A stretch of 64,000 nucleotides of DNA, taken from Frateuria terrea. GTDB lineage: Bacteria; Pseudomonadota; Gammaproteobacteria; Xanthomonadales; Rhodanobacteraceae. Location: contig NZ_FOXL01000005.1 in assembly GCF_900115705.1 (NCBI RefSeq), positions 40,444 to 104,443 on the forward strand. Reading direction: 5' to 3'. Made by a program: the position numbers and the translations under genes. Positions 1 to 8,482 of this stretch are shown one piece after another. A model generated the notes under the pieces. The model saw only the letters and a list, made by a program, of their open reading frames with translations. It made no database searches and was not told the origin of the DNA. Positions within the stretch are counted from its first letter, which is position 1. Each line of letters begins with the position of its first letter.

Positions 1-144
1 CTGCTGAGCGGCCGCGGCCACGTGCTGCCGGAGGACATCCAGGCGCTTTTCGTACCGCTCGCCGCACACCGCCTGGTGCCTTCGCGCGGTGCCAGCGGCG
101 ATGCGCTGGCACGCGCGCTGCTGGCCGATACCGCGGTCGACTGA
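1..144 (+). CDS. MoxR-family AAA ATPase, C-terminal fragment (cut by window edge)
   Basis: Only the last 47 codons are in the window. The reading frame is open from base 1 to a TGA at 142-144. The residues GHVLPEDIQ followed by a hydrophobic 'LAAHRL' stretch match the C-terminal lid helices of MoxR AAA ATPases, chaperone-like proteins thought to insert metal or mature partner proteins. The next gene starts 2 bases later and encodes a DUF58 protein, then a TgpA transglutaminase, the usual moxR-DUF58-tgpA operon order. The context makes the assignment fairly safe although the catalytic P-loop lies outside the window. Confidence 0.75.
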   Translation: MLSGRGHVLPEDIQALFVPLAAHRLVPSRGASGDALARALLADTAVD

Positions 145-146
145 CC

Positions 147-1100
147 GTGCGCGACGCGCTGCGCCGCCTGCAGCAGTTGGCCGAGCGCCGGCTGCCCGCA
201 CTGACCCGCTTCCGTCGCCCGGAGCCGATGCCGATCGAGCTGCATCGACGGCGTATCTACATCGTGCCGACCGGTTTCGGCATCGGCTTCTCCGTGCTGC
301 TGCTGGTGATGCTGGTCGGTTCGCTGAACTATTCCAACAACGCCGCCCTGTTGCTCACCTGCATACTGGGCGCGGCGGGCGCGTCCAGCATGCTGATCGC
401 CTTCCGCGCGCTGGACGGACTGGCCCTGGCCAGCGTGCGCGCAGGCCAGGCGATCGCCGGCGAGTCCCTGGCGCTGACGCTGGAGTTCGAGTCGGCCCGA
501 CCGCGCAGCGCGATCCGCGTCGACCTGGGAACTGCCTGCCAGGCCTTTGCCGTCGATGCCTCGGGCAAGGCCGACGTCACCCTGCCGCTCGCCACCACCA
601 CGCGTGGCTGGCAACCCCTGCCGCGCCTTCGCGTGTGGACGACCTGGCCGCTCGGGCTGTTCCGTGCGTGGAGCTGGATGCATCCGGCGCAATCGGTGCT
701 GGTCTGGCCACGCCCCGAAGGCGGTGGCCCGCCGCCGCGCCTGCCGGCCGACGAGGGCCTGCGCCCGCGCCTGCACCGCGGCGAGGACCTGGCCGCCCTG
801 CGTGACTACCGCAGCGGCGACCCACGCAAGCACATCGCCTGGAAAGCCAGCGCGCGGCTGGGTCAACTGCTCAGCAAGGACTTCGAGCAACCCGAATCGC
901 GCCCCGAGTGGCGCCTGGACTGGCGCGAACTGGAAGGCATGGACAACGAGGCACGTATCGCCCGCCTCGCCCGCTGGCTGGGCGAGGCCCATGTCCAGGG
1001 CCGCCGTCACAGCCTGTGGCTGCCAGGCCAGCCGATCGAGGTCGGCAGCGGGCCGGGGCATTACGCACGCTGCATGAGCGCATTGGCGTCGTTGCCATGA
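147..1100 (+). CDS. DUF58 domain-containing membrane protein
   Basis: This 317-residue protein starts with GTG, 2 bases after the MoxR stop. Two hydrophobic segments near residues 45-90 should anchor it in the inner membrane. The C-terminal half carries the DUF58 signature, a GEDLAALRDYRSGDP segment followed by HIAWKASAR. DUF58 proteins are von Willebrand-like partners of MoxR ATPases, with an unproven role in cell-envelope protein maturation. Its last 4 bases overlap the start of the transglutaminase gene (ATGA), so the two are probably translationally coupled. Function beyond the family is unknown. Confidence 0.88.
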   Translation: MRDALRRLQQLAERRLPALTRFRRPEPMPIELHRRRIYIVPTGFGIGFSVLLLVMLVGSLNYSNNAALLLTCILGAAGASSMLIAFRALDGLALASVRAGQAIAGESLALTLEFESARPRSAIRVDLGTACQAFAVDASGKADVTLPLATTTRGWQPLPRLRVWTTWPLGLFRAWSWMHPAQSVLVWPRPEGGGPPPRLPADEGLRPRLHRGEDLAALRDYRSGDPRKHIAWKASARLGQLLSKDFEQPESRPEWRLDWRELEGMDNEARIARLARWLGEAHVQGRRHSLWLPGQPIEVGSGPGHYARCMSALASLP

Positions 1101-3064
1101 TCGCCATCCTGCAGCGCCATGCCGACGAGCCCAGGCTGGATACGCGCGCGTTCGACCTGCTCTGCCTGACCATGGCCTGCGTGCTCGGCGTACACGCATC
1201 GCACCTGCCCTGGTGGCTTGGCGTCGCGCTGGCGCTGGTACTCATGGTGCGCTGGTGGCAACGCCGCAGGCATGGCGCGCGCTCGCCACTGCTGCTCAAG
1301 CTGCCGCTGCTGGCCTTGTTGGGAACCGCCGTGGTCGTCACCTACGGCACCATCTTCGGCCAGGCACCGGGTTCCGCGCTGGCCGTCGGCCTGCTGGTGC
1401 TGAAGCTGCTGGAGAGCGAGACGTCGCGCGACGCGAAGGTCGGCGTCAGCTTCGCCTGCTTCGGCTTGATGGCGGCGCTGCTGTTCGACCAGGGGCTGCT
1501 CGCCACCTTGGTGGTGGCACTGGGCTTGCTGCCGGCCCTGGCCACCCTGCGTGCACTGGAGCCGGCACAGGCGCCGTCGAACCTGCCGCAGGCGCTGGTG
1601 CCCGGCCTGGCCCTGCTCGCTGCCGCGGTGCCGCTCGCCCTGCTCGCCTTCGCGCTGGTGCCGCGGCTGAGCTCGCCGCTGTGGGGCGCAGCCAACCGCA
1701 ACGAAGCGCGCACCGGCCTGAGCGACAGCATGTCGCCCGGCAACTTCACCGAGCTGCTGACCGACGACCGGCCAGCCATGCGGGTGAGCTTCGATGGCGC
1801 GCCCCCGCCTCCCCGACAACGCTACTTCCGTGCGTACGTCATGGGGGCGTTCGATGGGTTCACCTGGCACTACGCGGAGGTCGCCAGCCCCGCCCCGGTG
1901 GCGGTCGAGGCCTCGCAGGCCATCCACTACCAGATCACTCTGGAACCCAGCCACCGGTACGTGCTGCTTTCGCTGGACGTGCCGCTCGACGTCCCGCCAG
2001 GCGCGCACATGCGACGCGATCGGGTGATCATGGCCGACAAGCCGGTGGACGAGCTGACCAGCTACTCGCTGAGCTCGGCCCTCCGCTACCGGTTGCAGCC
2101 AAGCCTGGACATGCGTCACCAGCGCTGGCTGCAGCTTCCATCCGGCTTCAACCCGCGCGCGTTGGCGCAAGGGCAGACCTGGCGCCAGCACTACCGCGAC
2201 GACAGGGAGGCCATCGTCCGCGCGGCTTTGGCGCTCTTCCATGACGGCGGTTTCCGCTACACGCTCGCGCCCGCGCCGCTGGGACGCGACAGCGTGGATG
2301 ACTTCCTGTTCGGCACCCGCGAGGGCTTCTGCGAGCACTACGCATCGGCCTTCACGGTACTGATGCGTGCGGCCGGGATCCCGGCACGCGTGGTCACCGG
2401 CTACCAGGGCGGCTTCTGGAATCGCATGGGCAACTACCTGCTGGTGCGCCAATCCGATGCACACGCCTGGAGCGAGGTGTGGCTCGACGGACTCGGCTGG
2501 GTCCGGGTCGACCCCACCGCCGCGGTCCGGCCCGAACGGGTGAGCCTGGGCGCCACCGCAGCAGCCGGCGACCAGCTCGACTGGATGCAAAGCGGTTGGC
2601 TGGAAGGGCTGCGAAACCGCTGGGACGTGGTCAACCACTGGTGGACCGAGGGCGTTATTGGATTCGATGCGCTGCGGCAGCGAGGCCTGCTTACGCCCTT
2701 CGGCATTAGCGACACCGGCACGGCGATGCTGGGCATGCTGCTGGCGCTCGGCACCGCGCTGTTCGTGGCCATCGGCGTGGGCTGGGCGTTGTGGCGGCGT
2801 GAACGGCCAGAACCGCTGCGCCAGGCGCTGCGCCGGCTGGAAGCCAAACTCGCGCGCGCCGGCATCACGCGGCGTCGCAGCGAGGGGCCGCAACATTACC
2901 TGCGCCGCGCTGCAAGGGCCCTGCCCTCCCAGCGCGGCGAACTGGAGCGACTGATGGACCGCTACCTCGAACTGCGCTATGCCCACGACGAGCCGGTGCC
3001 TGAACTGCTGCGTGAATTCCAGCGGGCGGTACGGGAATTTCGACCGCGCCGCGTGGTCAAATGA
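1097..3064 (+). CDS. tgpA: TgpA-like transglutaminase/protease, DUF3488 plus transglutaminase core
   Basis: A 655-residue membrane protein. The ATG at 1097 was chosen because it forms an ATGA overlap with the DUF58 gene; the frame is open further upstream but only in the shadow of that gene. The N-terminal third is strongly hydrophobic with several membrane spans (DUF3488). A periplasmic transglutaminase-like domain follows with a visible triad: Cys412 in GFCEHYA, His456 in DAHAW and Asp472 in RVDPTAA. One more membrane span near residues 540-565 precedes a short charged DUF4129-like tail. Pseudomonas TgpA is an essential transglutaminase-fold membrane protein; the equivalent role here is inferred from domain order and operon context. 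Confidence 0.9.
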   Translation: MIAILQRHADEPRLDTRAFDLLCLTMACVLGVHASHLPWWLGVALALVLMVRWWQRRRHGARSPLLLKLPLLALLGTAVVVTYGTIFGQAPGSALAVGLLVLKLLESETSRDAKVGVSFACFGLMAALLFDQGLLATLVVALGLLPALATLRALEPAQAPSNLPQALVPGLALLAAAVPLALLAFALVPRLSSPLWGAANRNEARTGLSDSMSPGNFTELLTDDRPAMRVSFDGAPPPPRQRYFRAYVMGAFDGFTWHYAEVASPAPVAVEASQAIHYQITLEPSHRYVLLSLDVPLDVPPGAHMRRDRVIMADKPVDELTSYSLSSALRYRLQPSLDMRHQRWLQLPSGFNPRALAQGQTWRQHYRDDREAIVRAALALFHDGGFRYTLAPAPLGRDSVDDFLFGTREGFCEHYASAFTVLMRAAGIPARVVTGYQGGFWNRMGNYLLVRQSDAHAWSEVWLDGLGWVRVDPTAAVRPERVSLGATAAAGDQLDWMQSGWLEGLRNRWDVVNHWWTEGVIGFDALRQRGLLTPFGISDTGTAMLGMLLALGTALFVAIGVGWALWRRERPEPLRQALRRLEAKLARAGITRRRSEGPQHYLRRAARALPSQRGELERLMDRYLELRYAHDEPVPELLREFQRAVREFRPRRVVK

Positions 3065-3111
3065 ACGTCAACGCGGTCGCCCGGCGACCGCTGTCTTCCG
3101 GGAGAACCACC

Positions 3112-3702
3112 ATGTCCTTTCCTTACCGTCCCCTGGCCCTGGCCACCGCGTTCGGCCTGCTGGCCGCCTGTGCAACGGTGCCCCAGCCGCTGCAGGGTAC
3201 CTACTCCAACGTGAGCACGGCGGGCGCCCAGCAGGGTGGCGCCGGCGGCGCGAAGGTGCGCTGGGGCGGCGAAATCATCCAGACCGAGCCCGGTCCGCAA
3301 CAGACCTGCTTCTACCTGCTGTCCCGTCCACTGGACAAGCAGGCGCGGCCCGAGTCGGGCACCAGCGGCGCCACCGAAGGCCGCTTCGTCGCCTGCCATG
3401 ACGGCTTCTATGATCCGGAGGTCTTCACCCGCGGACGCGAGCTGACCGTCACAGGCACCCTGCACGGCACCGTGACCAAGAAAGTGGGCGAATACGACTA
3501 CGCCTACCCGCGCGTGGAAGCGGACGTGGTCTACCTGTGGCCGAAGCGTCCAGTGACCGTGAGCTACCCGCCCGGCTACTACGACCCATTCTGGGGTCCG
3601 GGCTGGGGCCCGTACTGGGGCCCGTGGGGGGATCCGTTCTGGAACCGCCCGCGCGTGATCATCGTGCGGCCGGCGCCCGCACCAGCGCCGGGCCACAAGT
3701 AA
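3112..3702 (+). CDS. Slp-family outer-membrane lipoprotein
   Basis: A 196-residue lipoprotein. I place the start at ATG 3112, behind a GGGAGAA ribosome site; an ATG at 3061 in the same frame overlaps the tgpA stop but would add 17 residues before the signal peptide. The signal peptide ends in a lipobox LLAAC, so the mature protein begins at a lipidated Cys. The body resembles Slp/YeaY carbon-starvation lipoproteins (WGGEI, TCFYLLSRPLD, GRFVACHDGFYDPEVF). The C-terminus is unusual, a tandem Gly-Pro-aromatic-Trp array (around residues 164-180) ending in a basic, proline-rich tail. It could be co-transcribed with tgpA. The function of the family is not well defined. Confidence 0.82.
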   Translation: MSFPYRPLALATAFGLLAACATVPQPLQGTYSNVSTAGAQQGGAGGAKVRWGGEIIQTEPGPQQTCFYLLSRPLDKQARPESGTSGATEGRFVACHDGFYDPEVFTRGRELTVTGTLHGTVTKKVGEYDYAYPRVEADVVYLWPKRPVTVSYPPGYYDPFWGPGWGPYWGPWGDPFWNRPRVIIVRPAPAPAPGHK

Positions 3703-3714
3703 GCCACCGAACGC

Positions 3715-3742
3715 AAAACGCCGGCCCCGCGCCGGCGTTTTT
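3715..3742 (+). terminator. Rho-independent terminator after the Slp gene
   Basis: A perfect 11-bp stem (AAAACGCCGGC / GCCGGCGTTTT) with a 5-base loop is followed by a further T. The left arm begins with four A's, so it can also terminate the convergent HIT gene. Confidence 0.85.
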
Positions 3743-3788
3743 GCATTCGCCCCTCTTGACGCCTCCGGCGCTCGGACTTTCGGTGGCG

Positions 3789-4133
3789 TCAGCCCGGCGG
3801 CCAGGTGAACCGGCGTCCGGCCAGCAGGTGCACGTGCAGGTGGAAGACCGTCTGCCCGCCATGCTCGTTGCAATTGATCACGGTGCGGTAGCCCTGTTCG
3901 GCCAGTCCTTCCTGCTTGGCGTAGCCGGCAGCGGCGATCAGCAACTTCCCCAGCAGCTCGGCATCGTCCGGCTGCGCGTCGTTCAGCGTCGGCAGCGGCT
4001 TCTTCGGAACGAACAGGACATGCACCGGCGCCTGCGGGTTCAGATCCCGGAAACCGAGCACGTCGTCGTTCTCATAGACGATGTCGGCGGGAATTTCGCG
4101 CCGGATGATCTTGCCGAATATGGTGTCGCCCAT
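3789..4133 (-). CDS. hinT: HIT-family purine nucleoside phosphoramidase
   Basis: A 114-residue histidine-triad protein with the start taken at the ATG giving MGDTIFGKI, as in other HinT proteins. The triad H-L-H-V-H lies at residues 98-102, preceded by NEHGGQTVF. Length and motifs match bacterial HinT, which hydrolyses AMP-amine bonds such as adenosine phosphoramidate and aminoacyl-adenylates. It is convergent with the Slp gene and lies 20 bases downstream of the degraded acetyltransferase on the same strand. Confidence 0.93.
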   Translation of the reverse strand: MGDTIFGKIIRREIPADIVYENDDVLGFRDLNPQAPVHVLFVPKKPLPTLNDAQPDDAELLGKLLIAAAGYAKQEGLAEQGYRTVINCNEHGGQTVFHLHVHLLAGRRFTWPPG

Positions 4134-4153
4134 GCCTGACTCCTGTAACGGGT

Positions 4154-4556
4154 TCACAGGCGCAGCAGCATACCCTGCGAACGCGGCGCGCTCGGTTGGA
4201 AGCCGAACTGGCCGTACAGCCCGCCGGCTTCGCCACCGGCAGCAGGGCAACGGCCACAGCCTAGGGCGCACGATGGCGCGCATCGTCCATCAGTGCAGCC
4301 ACGATGGGGCGGCCGAGCCCTCGCCGCTGCCAGTCCGGCCGCACGGCGATGTCAACCACCTGCAGCAACGACGCGCCATCACCGACATGCGGCCCGGCTC
4401 GTCGCCGGCGCGCAGGCTGGCGGCGCACCAGCTGGCCGGCAGTCCGGCCGTTGCAGCCGCCTCGTCCATCGCACTGAGGCCGGCCGCACACCGCAGCGCG
4501 CAGTACTCCTCCGGCGCGGGTGCCGCATAGGCCCGCTGCGGCTCGACCGCGCTCAT
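4154..4556 (-). pseudogene. GNAT-family acetyltransferase, frameshifted remnant
   Basis: Pieces of one GNAT protein lie in three successive minus-strand frames. Frame one (from ATG 4556) gives the N-terminus [10 protein letters not shown]...SLRAGDEPG. Frame two gives the acetyl-CoA-binding core VVDIAVRPDWQRRGLG (the R/QxxGxG/A motif) up to a TAG at 4259-4261. Frame three gives the C-terminus GGLYGQFGF...MLLRL with a stop at 4154-4156. The shifts fall near 4380-4395 and 4225-4262. No single frame encodes a full domain, so it is very probably inactive unless both shifts are sequencing errors. It overlaps the recR stop by 4 bases, the spacing expected of a once-intact operon gene. Confidence 0.78.
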
Positions 4557-5152
4557 TCAAGCGCCTGGCGGCTACCGAAGGCGTGCGCGAGCGTGCCGCG
4601 GTCGACGTATTCGAGTTCGCCTCCCAGCGGCACGCCATGGGCCAGGCGTGTCGGCTTCACGCCACCGGCCCGGGCCAGCTGTGCGAGGTAGTGCGCGGTG
4701 GCCTCGCCCTCGACCGTCGGGTTGGTGGCGATGATCATTTCCTCGATCTCACCCTCGCCCAGCCGCGCACTCAACTGCGCCAGGCCCAGCTCCTCCGGAC
4801 CCAGCCCGTCCAGCGGCGAGAGGCGCCCGAGCAGCACGAAGTACTGCCCGCGGTAGCCGGTGGCCTGCTCGATGGCGGCCAGGTCCGTCGGCGACTCGAC
4901 CACGCACAGCACCTGGCGGTCCCGGCTGGCGTTGGCGCACAGCGCACACACCGGCTCCTCGCTGAAGTTGCGGCAGCGCGTGCAGTTGCCGATCCGCTCC
5001 ATTGCCTCGCGCAGCACGCCGGCCAGCTTCAGGCCGCGCGTGCGTTCGCGCTCGAGCAGGTGGAAGGCCATCCGCTGCGCACTCTTGCCGCCCACGCCAG
5101 GCAGGCAGCGCAGTGCTTCGATGAGGTCGGCGAGGAGAGGCGAGCCGGGCAT
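4553..5152 (-). CDS. recR: Recombination mediator protein RecR
   Basis: A 199-residue protein of normal RecR length. It has an N-terminal helix-hairpin-helix region ([15 protein letters not shown]), a four-Cys zinc finger (Cys57, Cys60, Cys69, Cys72) and a Toprim domain opening at VVESPTD with Glu86. RecR works with RecO/RecF to load RecA at gaps and on damaged DNA. It follows ybaB in the conserved dnaX-ybaB-recR order, although 139 bases of repeat-bearing DNA separate it from ybaB. Confidence 0.96.
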   Translation of the reverse strand: MPGSPLLADLIEALRCLPGVGGKSAQRMAFHLLERERTRGLKLAGVLREAMERIGNCTRCRNFSEEPVCALCANASRDRQVLCVVESPTDLAAIEQATGYRGQYFVLLGRLSPLDGLGPEELGLAQLSARLGEGEIEEMIIATNPTVEGEATAHYLAQLARAGGVKPTRLAHGVPLGGELEYVDRGTLAHAFGSRQALE

Positions 5153-5176
5153 GGGCGGGACCTGAAAGCTGCCTTG

Positions 5177-5250
5177 GCGTCGTTCCCGCGAACGCGGGAA
5201 CCCATGGTCGCTCCGGCAGCGAGGGGCAAATGGACTTCCGCTTCGGCGGA
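5177..5250. repeat. Dispersed-type palindromic repeat between ybaB and recR
   Basis: A perfect palindrome GTTCCCGCGAACGCGGGAAC lies at 5182-5201. It is followed by a smaller hairpin, CTTCCGC / GGCGGAAG, around 5235-5252. The first element resembles the 'TTCCCGCGnnCGCGGGAA' intergenic repeats scattered through many proteobacterial genomes. I see no second copy in this window, so calling it dispersed rests on recalled patterns. Confidence 0.5.
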
Positions 5251-5291
5251 AGGGCGGCGTTCGACAGTCGGGTTACACCTTCTGCGGAACG

Positions 5292-5615
5292 TCAGAACGG
5301 CATCTTGAAGCCGGGCGGCAGATTCATGCCCGCGGTCACGCCACCAAGCTTGTTGCGGCTGGCTTCGGCCACCTTGTTGACCGCATCGTTGACGGCCGCG
5401 GCAACCAGATCCTCGGCCATCTCCGGGTCGTCCGCGAACAGCTTGCGGTCGATCTGCACGCGGCGCACCTCGTGCGCGCCGGTCATCAGCACGGTGACCA
5501 GGCCGCCACCGGCGCTGCCGGTGACCTCCATCCGCGCGATTTCCTCCTGCGCACGCTTCATGTCTTCCTGCATGCGCTGGGCCTGCTGCATCAGCTGACC
5601 GATCTGGCCTCTCAT
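5292..5615 (-). CDS. ybaB: YbaB/EbfC nucleoid-associated protein
   Basis: A 107-residue protein starting [16 protein letters not shown], the typical beginning of YbaB/EbfC DNA-binding proteins. It has the conserved core [19 protein letters not shown] and the C-terminal [13 protein letters not shown] ending. These small dimers coat DNA and are nearly always encoded between dnaX and recR, as here. The ATG at 5615 is chosen by family length; a longer open frame upstream lies inside dnaX. It begins 13 bases after the dnaX stop. Confidence 0.95.
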   Translation of the reverse strand: MRGQIGQLMQQAQRMQEDMKRAQEEIARMEVTGSAGGGLVTVLMTGAHEVRRVQIDRKLFADDPEMAEDLVAAAVNDAVNKVAEASRNKLGGVTAGMNLPPGFKMPF

Positions 5616-5628
5616 GGCATGTCTCCGT

Positions 5629-7284
5629 TCAACTTTCGATGGGTTTGATCGACTGCGGCACCACGCGGGCACCGAACTCGCGCTTGAGCGACTGCACCAG
5701 CGGGTCCTCCTCGATCGACTGCTCGGCCGCGCTCTGCGCACTCTCGCGGGCCGAGGCCGCGCGGGCGGCCGGCGTTTCGCTGGCGCCCTGGCTGTCGGCG
5801 ACGAAGCGCAGCTTGACGCGTTCGCCCAGCGTGTCGCTGATGCGGTCGGCCATCTGGCCGACCATCGGCTCGACGGCCAGGTGCATGTGCGCCGGCTGCA
5901 ACGCCAGCACCAGCGTGTTGCCGTCGCGCTCGCGCAGCGCGGCGTTCTGCGCCAGCTGGCCGAGCGGGCCGCGCAGGCCGGCCTGCTCGATCAGCGCGTC
6001 CCAGCGCGGCAGGCCACGGGCATCCTTGGCCACCGATGTAGCGGCGGTAGCGGCTGCGACGAGTGCGGGTGTCGGTTGTGCACGCGGCGCGGGCGGTGCA
6101 TGCGCCTCTGCGGGCGCGCCGCGCGGGGCGGCTGCCGCCGGTCGGGATGCCACTGCGGGGCGGGGCGCGCGTTCGGCTGGCACGGGCTCGCCCGCTTCGC
6201 CGGGACGGAACGCCAGCATCCGCAGCAACGCCATCTCGAAGCCGGTGCGCGCGTCCGGCGCCAGTGCGAGGTCGCGGCGCCCGGTGGTGGCGATCTGGTA
6301 GTAGAGCTGCACGTCTTCCGGCTGCATGCGCCCGGCCAACGCAGCAAGGGTCTCTTCCCCTTCGCTGTCGCCTTCGCCGCGATAGCCGGGCACCAGCTGC
6401 ATCAGCTGGATGCGGTGCAAAGTGGCAGCCAGGTCGTCGAGCACGTTGCCGAAGTCGGGCGAATACGAGGCGATGCGCTCGCACTCGGCCATCAGCCTCG
6501 CGCCGTCACCGTCGGCCAGCGCTTCGAGCACCCCCAGTACCTGTCCGCGCGCCACGCTGCCGAGCATGGCGCGCACGTCGTCGGCCTTGAGCGCGCCGCC
6601 GCCGTAGGCGATCGCCTGGTCCAGCAGCGACAGGCCGTCGCGCAGCGAGCCGTCGGCGCCGCGCGCCAGCTCGCCGATGGCGGTATCCTCGTAGGCGATC
6701 TGCTCGGCGTCGAGGATATGGCGCATCTGGCCGGATATCTGCTCGGGCAGCAGGCGCTTGAGGTTGAACTTCAGGCACCGTGAAAGCACGGTTACCGGCA
6801 GCTTCTGCGGGTCGGTGGTCGCCAGCAGGAACTTCACGTGCGGCGGCGGCTCCTCCAGCGTCTTCAGCAGCGCGTTGAAGGCCGGCTTGGAGAGCATGTG
6901 CACCTCGTCGACCAGGTACACCTTGAAGCGACCGCGGGCGGGTGCGTACTGCGCGTTCTCGATCACCTCGCGCACATCGTCCACACCCGTGTTGCTGGCC
7001 GCGTCGATTTCCAGGAGATCCACGAAGCGGCCCGCATCCACCGCGGTGCACACCGCGCACTCGCCGCACGGGTCGGCCGACTCGCCCCGCTCGCAGTTGA
7101 GCGACTTGGCGAAGATGCGCGCGATGGTGGTCTTGCCCACGCCGCGGGTACCGGTGAACAGGTAGGCGTGGTGCATGCGCCCGGTGTCCAGCGCATTGGT
7201 CAGCGCGCGCACCACATGTTCCTGCCCGACCAGCTCGACGAACTTGCGCGGGCGCCACTTGCGGGCGAGAACCTGATAGGACAT
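5629..7284 (-). CDS. dnaX: DNA polymerase III subunit tau/gamma
   Basis: A 551-residue clamp-loader ATPase. Walker A GTRGVGKT is at residues 45-52, the zinc module uses Cys64, Cys73, Cys76 and Cys79, the DEVH Walker B is present, and the sensor-1 region reads [18 protein letters not shown]. An Ala/Pro-rich linker (about residues 370-430) leads to the tau C-terminal domain. I see no A-rich slippery heptamer of the E. coli frameshifting type, so a gamma product is not obvious. It heads dnaX-ybaB-recR, downstream of the SRP RNA and tRNA-Ser. Confidence 0.97.
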   Translation of the reverse strand: MSYQVLARKWRPRKFVELVGQEHVVRALTNALDTGRMHHAYLFTGTRGVGKTTIARIFAKSLNCERGESADPCGECAVCTAVDAGRFVDLLEIDAASNTGVDDVREVIENAQYAPARGRFKVYLVDEVHMLSKPAFNALLKTLEEPPPHVKFLLATTDPQKLPVTVLSRCLKFNLKRLLPEQISGQMRHILDAEQIAYEDTAIGELARGADGSLRDGLSLLDQAIAYGGGALKADDVRAMLGSVARGQVLGVLEALADGDGARLMAECERIASYSPDFGNVLDDLAATLHRIQLMQLVPGYRGEGDSEGEETLAALAGRMQPEDVQLYYQIATTGRRDLALAPDARTGFEMALLRMLAFRPGEAGEPVPAERAPRPAVASRPAAAAPRGAPAEAHAPPAPRAQPTPALVAAATAATSVAKDARGLPRWDALIEQAGLRGPLGQLAQNAALRERDGNTLVLALQPAHMHLAVEPMVGQMADRISDTLGERVKLRFVADSQGASETPAARAASARESAQSAAEQSIEEDPLVQSLKREFGARVVPQSIKPIES

Positions 7285-7362
7285 GGGCTATACCTGAGGG
7301 CGAAACCCGATTGTGCCAAGTCGACGCCGGCAAGTCAGCCAAAGGCGTCGGAGCCCCGAAAT

Positions 7363-7475
7363 GGCGGCGGCCCCGCCAGCCACACCCCGGCACCCGAATC
7401 ATCCACTACCGTTGCTTCCTTCCGGACCTGGCGGGGTTTGCGGACTATCGTCGCGGGGGGACCGACGGGGCCACC
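7363..7475 (-). ncRNA. ffs: SRP RNA (4.5S type)
   Basis: The minus strand contains the universally conserved SRP core GTCCGGAAGGAAGCAAC (GGAA tetraloop plus asymmetric loop). It is flanked by long complementary arms: the 5' end GGTGGCCCCG pairs with the 3' end CGGGGCCGCC, giving a hairpin of about 113 nt like E. coli 4.5S RNA. The exact ends are estimated from the pairing. The RNA binds Ffh for co-translational membrane targeting. It starts 31 bases after tRNA-Ser on the same strand with no clear promoter between them, so the two may be processed from one transcript. Confidence 0.92.
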
Positions 7476-7506
7476 ATGGACATGGGCACTGAGCCCTAGA
7501 TGAAAC

Positions 7507-7599
7507 TGGCGGAGAGGGCGGGATTCGAACCCGCGATACGGGGATAAGCCGTATACACACTTTCCAGGCGTGCTCCTTCAACCACTCGGACACCTCTCC
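7507..7599 (-). tRNA. tRNA-Ser(GGA)
   Basis: 93 nt including the encoded CCA. The acceptor arms are GGAGAGG / CCTCTCC with G as discriminator. The anticodon loop CTGGAAA gives GGA. The long variable arm of class II tRNAs is present, and the T arm contains GGTTCGAATCC. It reads UCC/UCU serine codons. The 3' neighbour is the SRP RNA. Confidence 0.96.
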
Positions 7600-7640
7600 G
7601 CATCTTCCCTGCCGGCCCCGGGGGCCGGCAAAGAAGCGGA

Positions 7641-7669
7641 AGGATAGCGTCAGGCTTGAATGGAGACAA
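7641..7669 (-). promoter_or_regulatory. Candidate sigma-70 promoter for tRNA-Ser(-ffs)
   Basis: On the minus strand, TTGTCT (-35) is followed by a 17-base spacer and TATCCT (-10), about 41 bases before the tRNA. Between promoter and tRNA lies a perfect palindrome of two TGCCGGCCCC-type arms (7610-7630), which would fold as a leader hairpin. The assignment is by eye. Confidence 0.5.
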
Positions 7670-7723
7670 GCCAACTTGCGCGATCTCCGATCCTGGGACA
7701 ACCAGCAGGAGGAGCCGTGCCGG

Positions 7724-8482
7724 CTAGCCGGCGTCCTGCCGCGGCGATGGCGGCGTCGGCAGTGGAATGGCCTCGCCAGCCCGCGCAATGGCGTAGCCGC
7801 GCGCGCGCAGCTGCTCGCCGTCGGCGGCGCTGCCGTAGTGGTACAGCACCAGCTGATGGCGCAGGCCCCCGTCGTACTCGCGCTCCAGGTCATCAACGCC
7901 GCTGTGCGAGGGATTTCCGACCAGCCCGCAGTCGTGCAGCACGCGTTCGCCGGCCGCGGCATACTGCGCCAGCATTTCCGGCACCGGTCGGGTATCGCCG
8001 GTAAAGACGAAGCTGCCATGCAGGGCCAGGCCGAACGAGGTGCCCGGCCGGTGGTGCCGCGTGGCGAACACGTCGAACCACCAGCCATCGAGCCAGAAGC
8101 CGCGGCTGCAGGGAACCAGCCGGAACGCCTCCCAGAAGTTCACGCCACCCTCGGCCAGCACGCCGGGGTAGTCGGCCACGCGCGTCTGCAGCCACGGCAC
8201 CAGGGCGGCATGGGCAAACACGCGGACGCCGCCGCGCCGTGCCGGGTCGAACCACACTCGGGTGAACAACCGCTCCATGCCGCCGACGTGGTCCAGATGC
8301 GTGTGGGTGAGGTAGATCGCGCGCGGCAGTTCGCCGTAGAGGGCCTGGTAACGGTCCAACGTGTCCGGGCCGCAATCGATCAGCAGCATCGGCTTGCCAG
8401 CGCACTCGAGCACGGCGGCCGACGAGCCCAGTTCCACCGCGTGCGCGGCGCCGACACCGAGGAACCGCAGCGACCAGTTCAT
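7724..8482 (-). CDS. MBL-fold metallo-hydrolase
   Basis: A 252-residue metallo-beta-lactamase-fold enzyme. The zinc motif THTHLDH is at residues 59-65, and downstream histidines and aspartates fit the family (FTGDTRP, HDCGL, YHYG). The start is the ATG giving MNWSLRFLGVGAAH, a typical beta-strand opening of the fold. Substrate cannot be read from sequence. It overlaps the preceding KDO-kinase gene by 4 bases (8479-8482), so the two are coupled, although no LPS role for the hydrolase is established. Confidence 0.87.
   Translation of the reverse strand: MNWSLRFLGVGAAHAVELGSSAAVLECAGKPMLLIDCGPDTLDRYQALYGELPRAIYLTHTHLDHVGGMERLFTRVWFDPARRGGVRVFAHAALVPWLQTRVADYPGVLAEGGVNFWEAFRLVPCSRGFWLDGWWFDVFATRHHRPGTSFGLALHGSFVFTGDTRPVPEMLAQYAAAGERVLHDCGLVGNPSHSGVDDLEREYDGGLRHQLVLYHYGSAADGEQLRARGYAIARAGEAIPLPTPPSPRQDAG

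Noticed and set aside
7285..7320. Leaderless dnaX promoter (TATAGC just before the ATG)
   Set aside because: The only -35-like TTGGCA is 21 bases upstream, too far for a normal promoter, so the evidence is insufficient.
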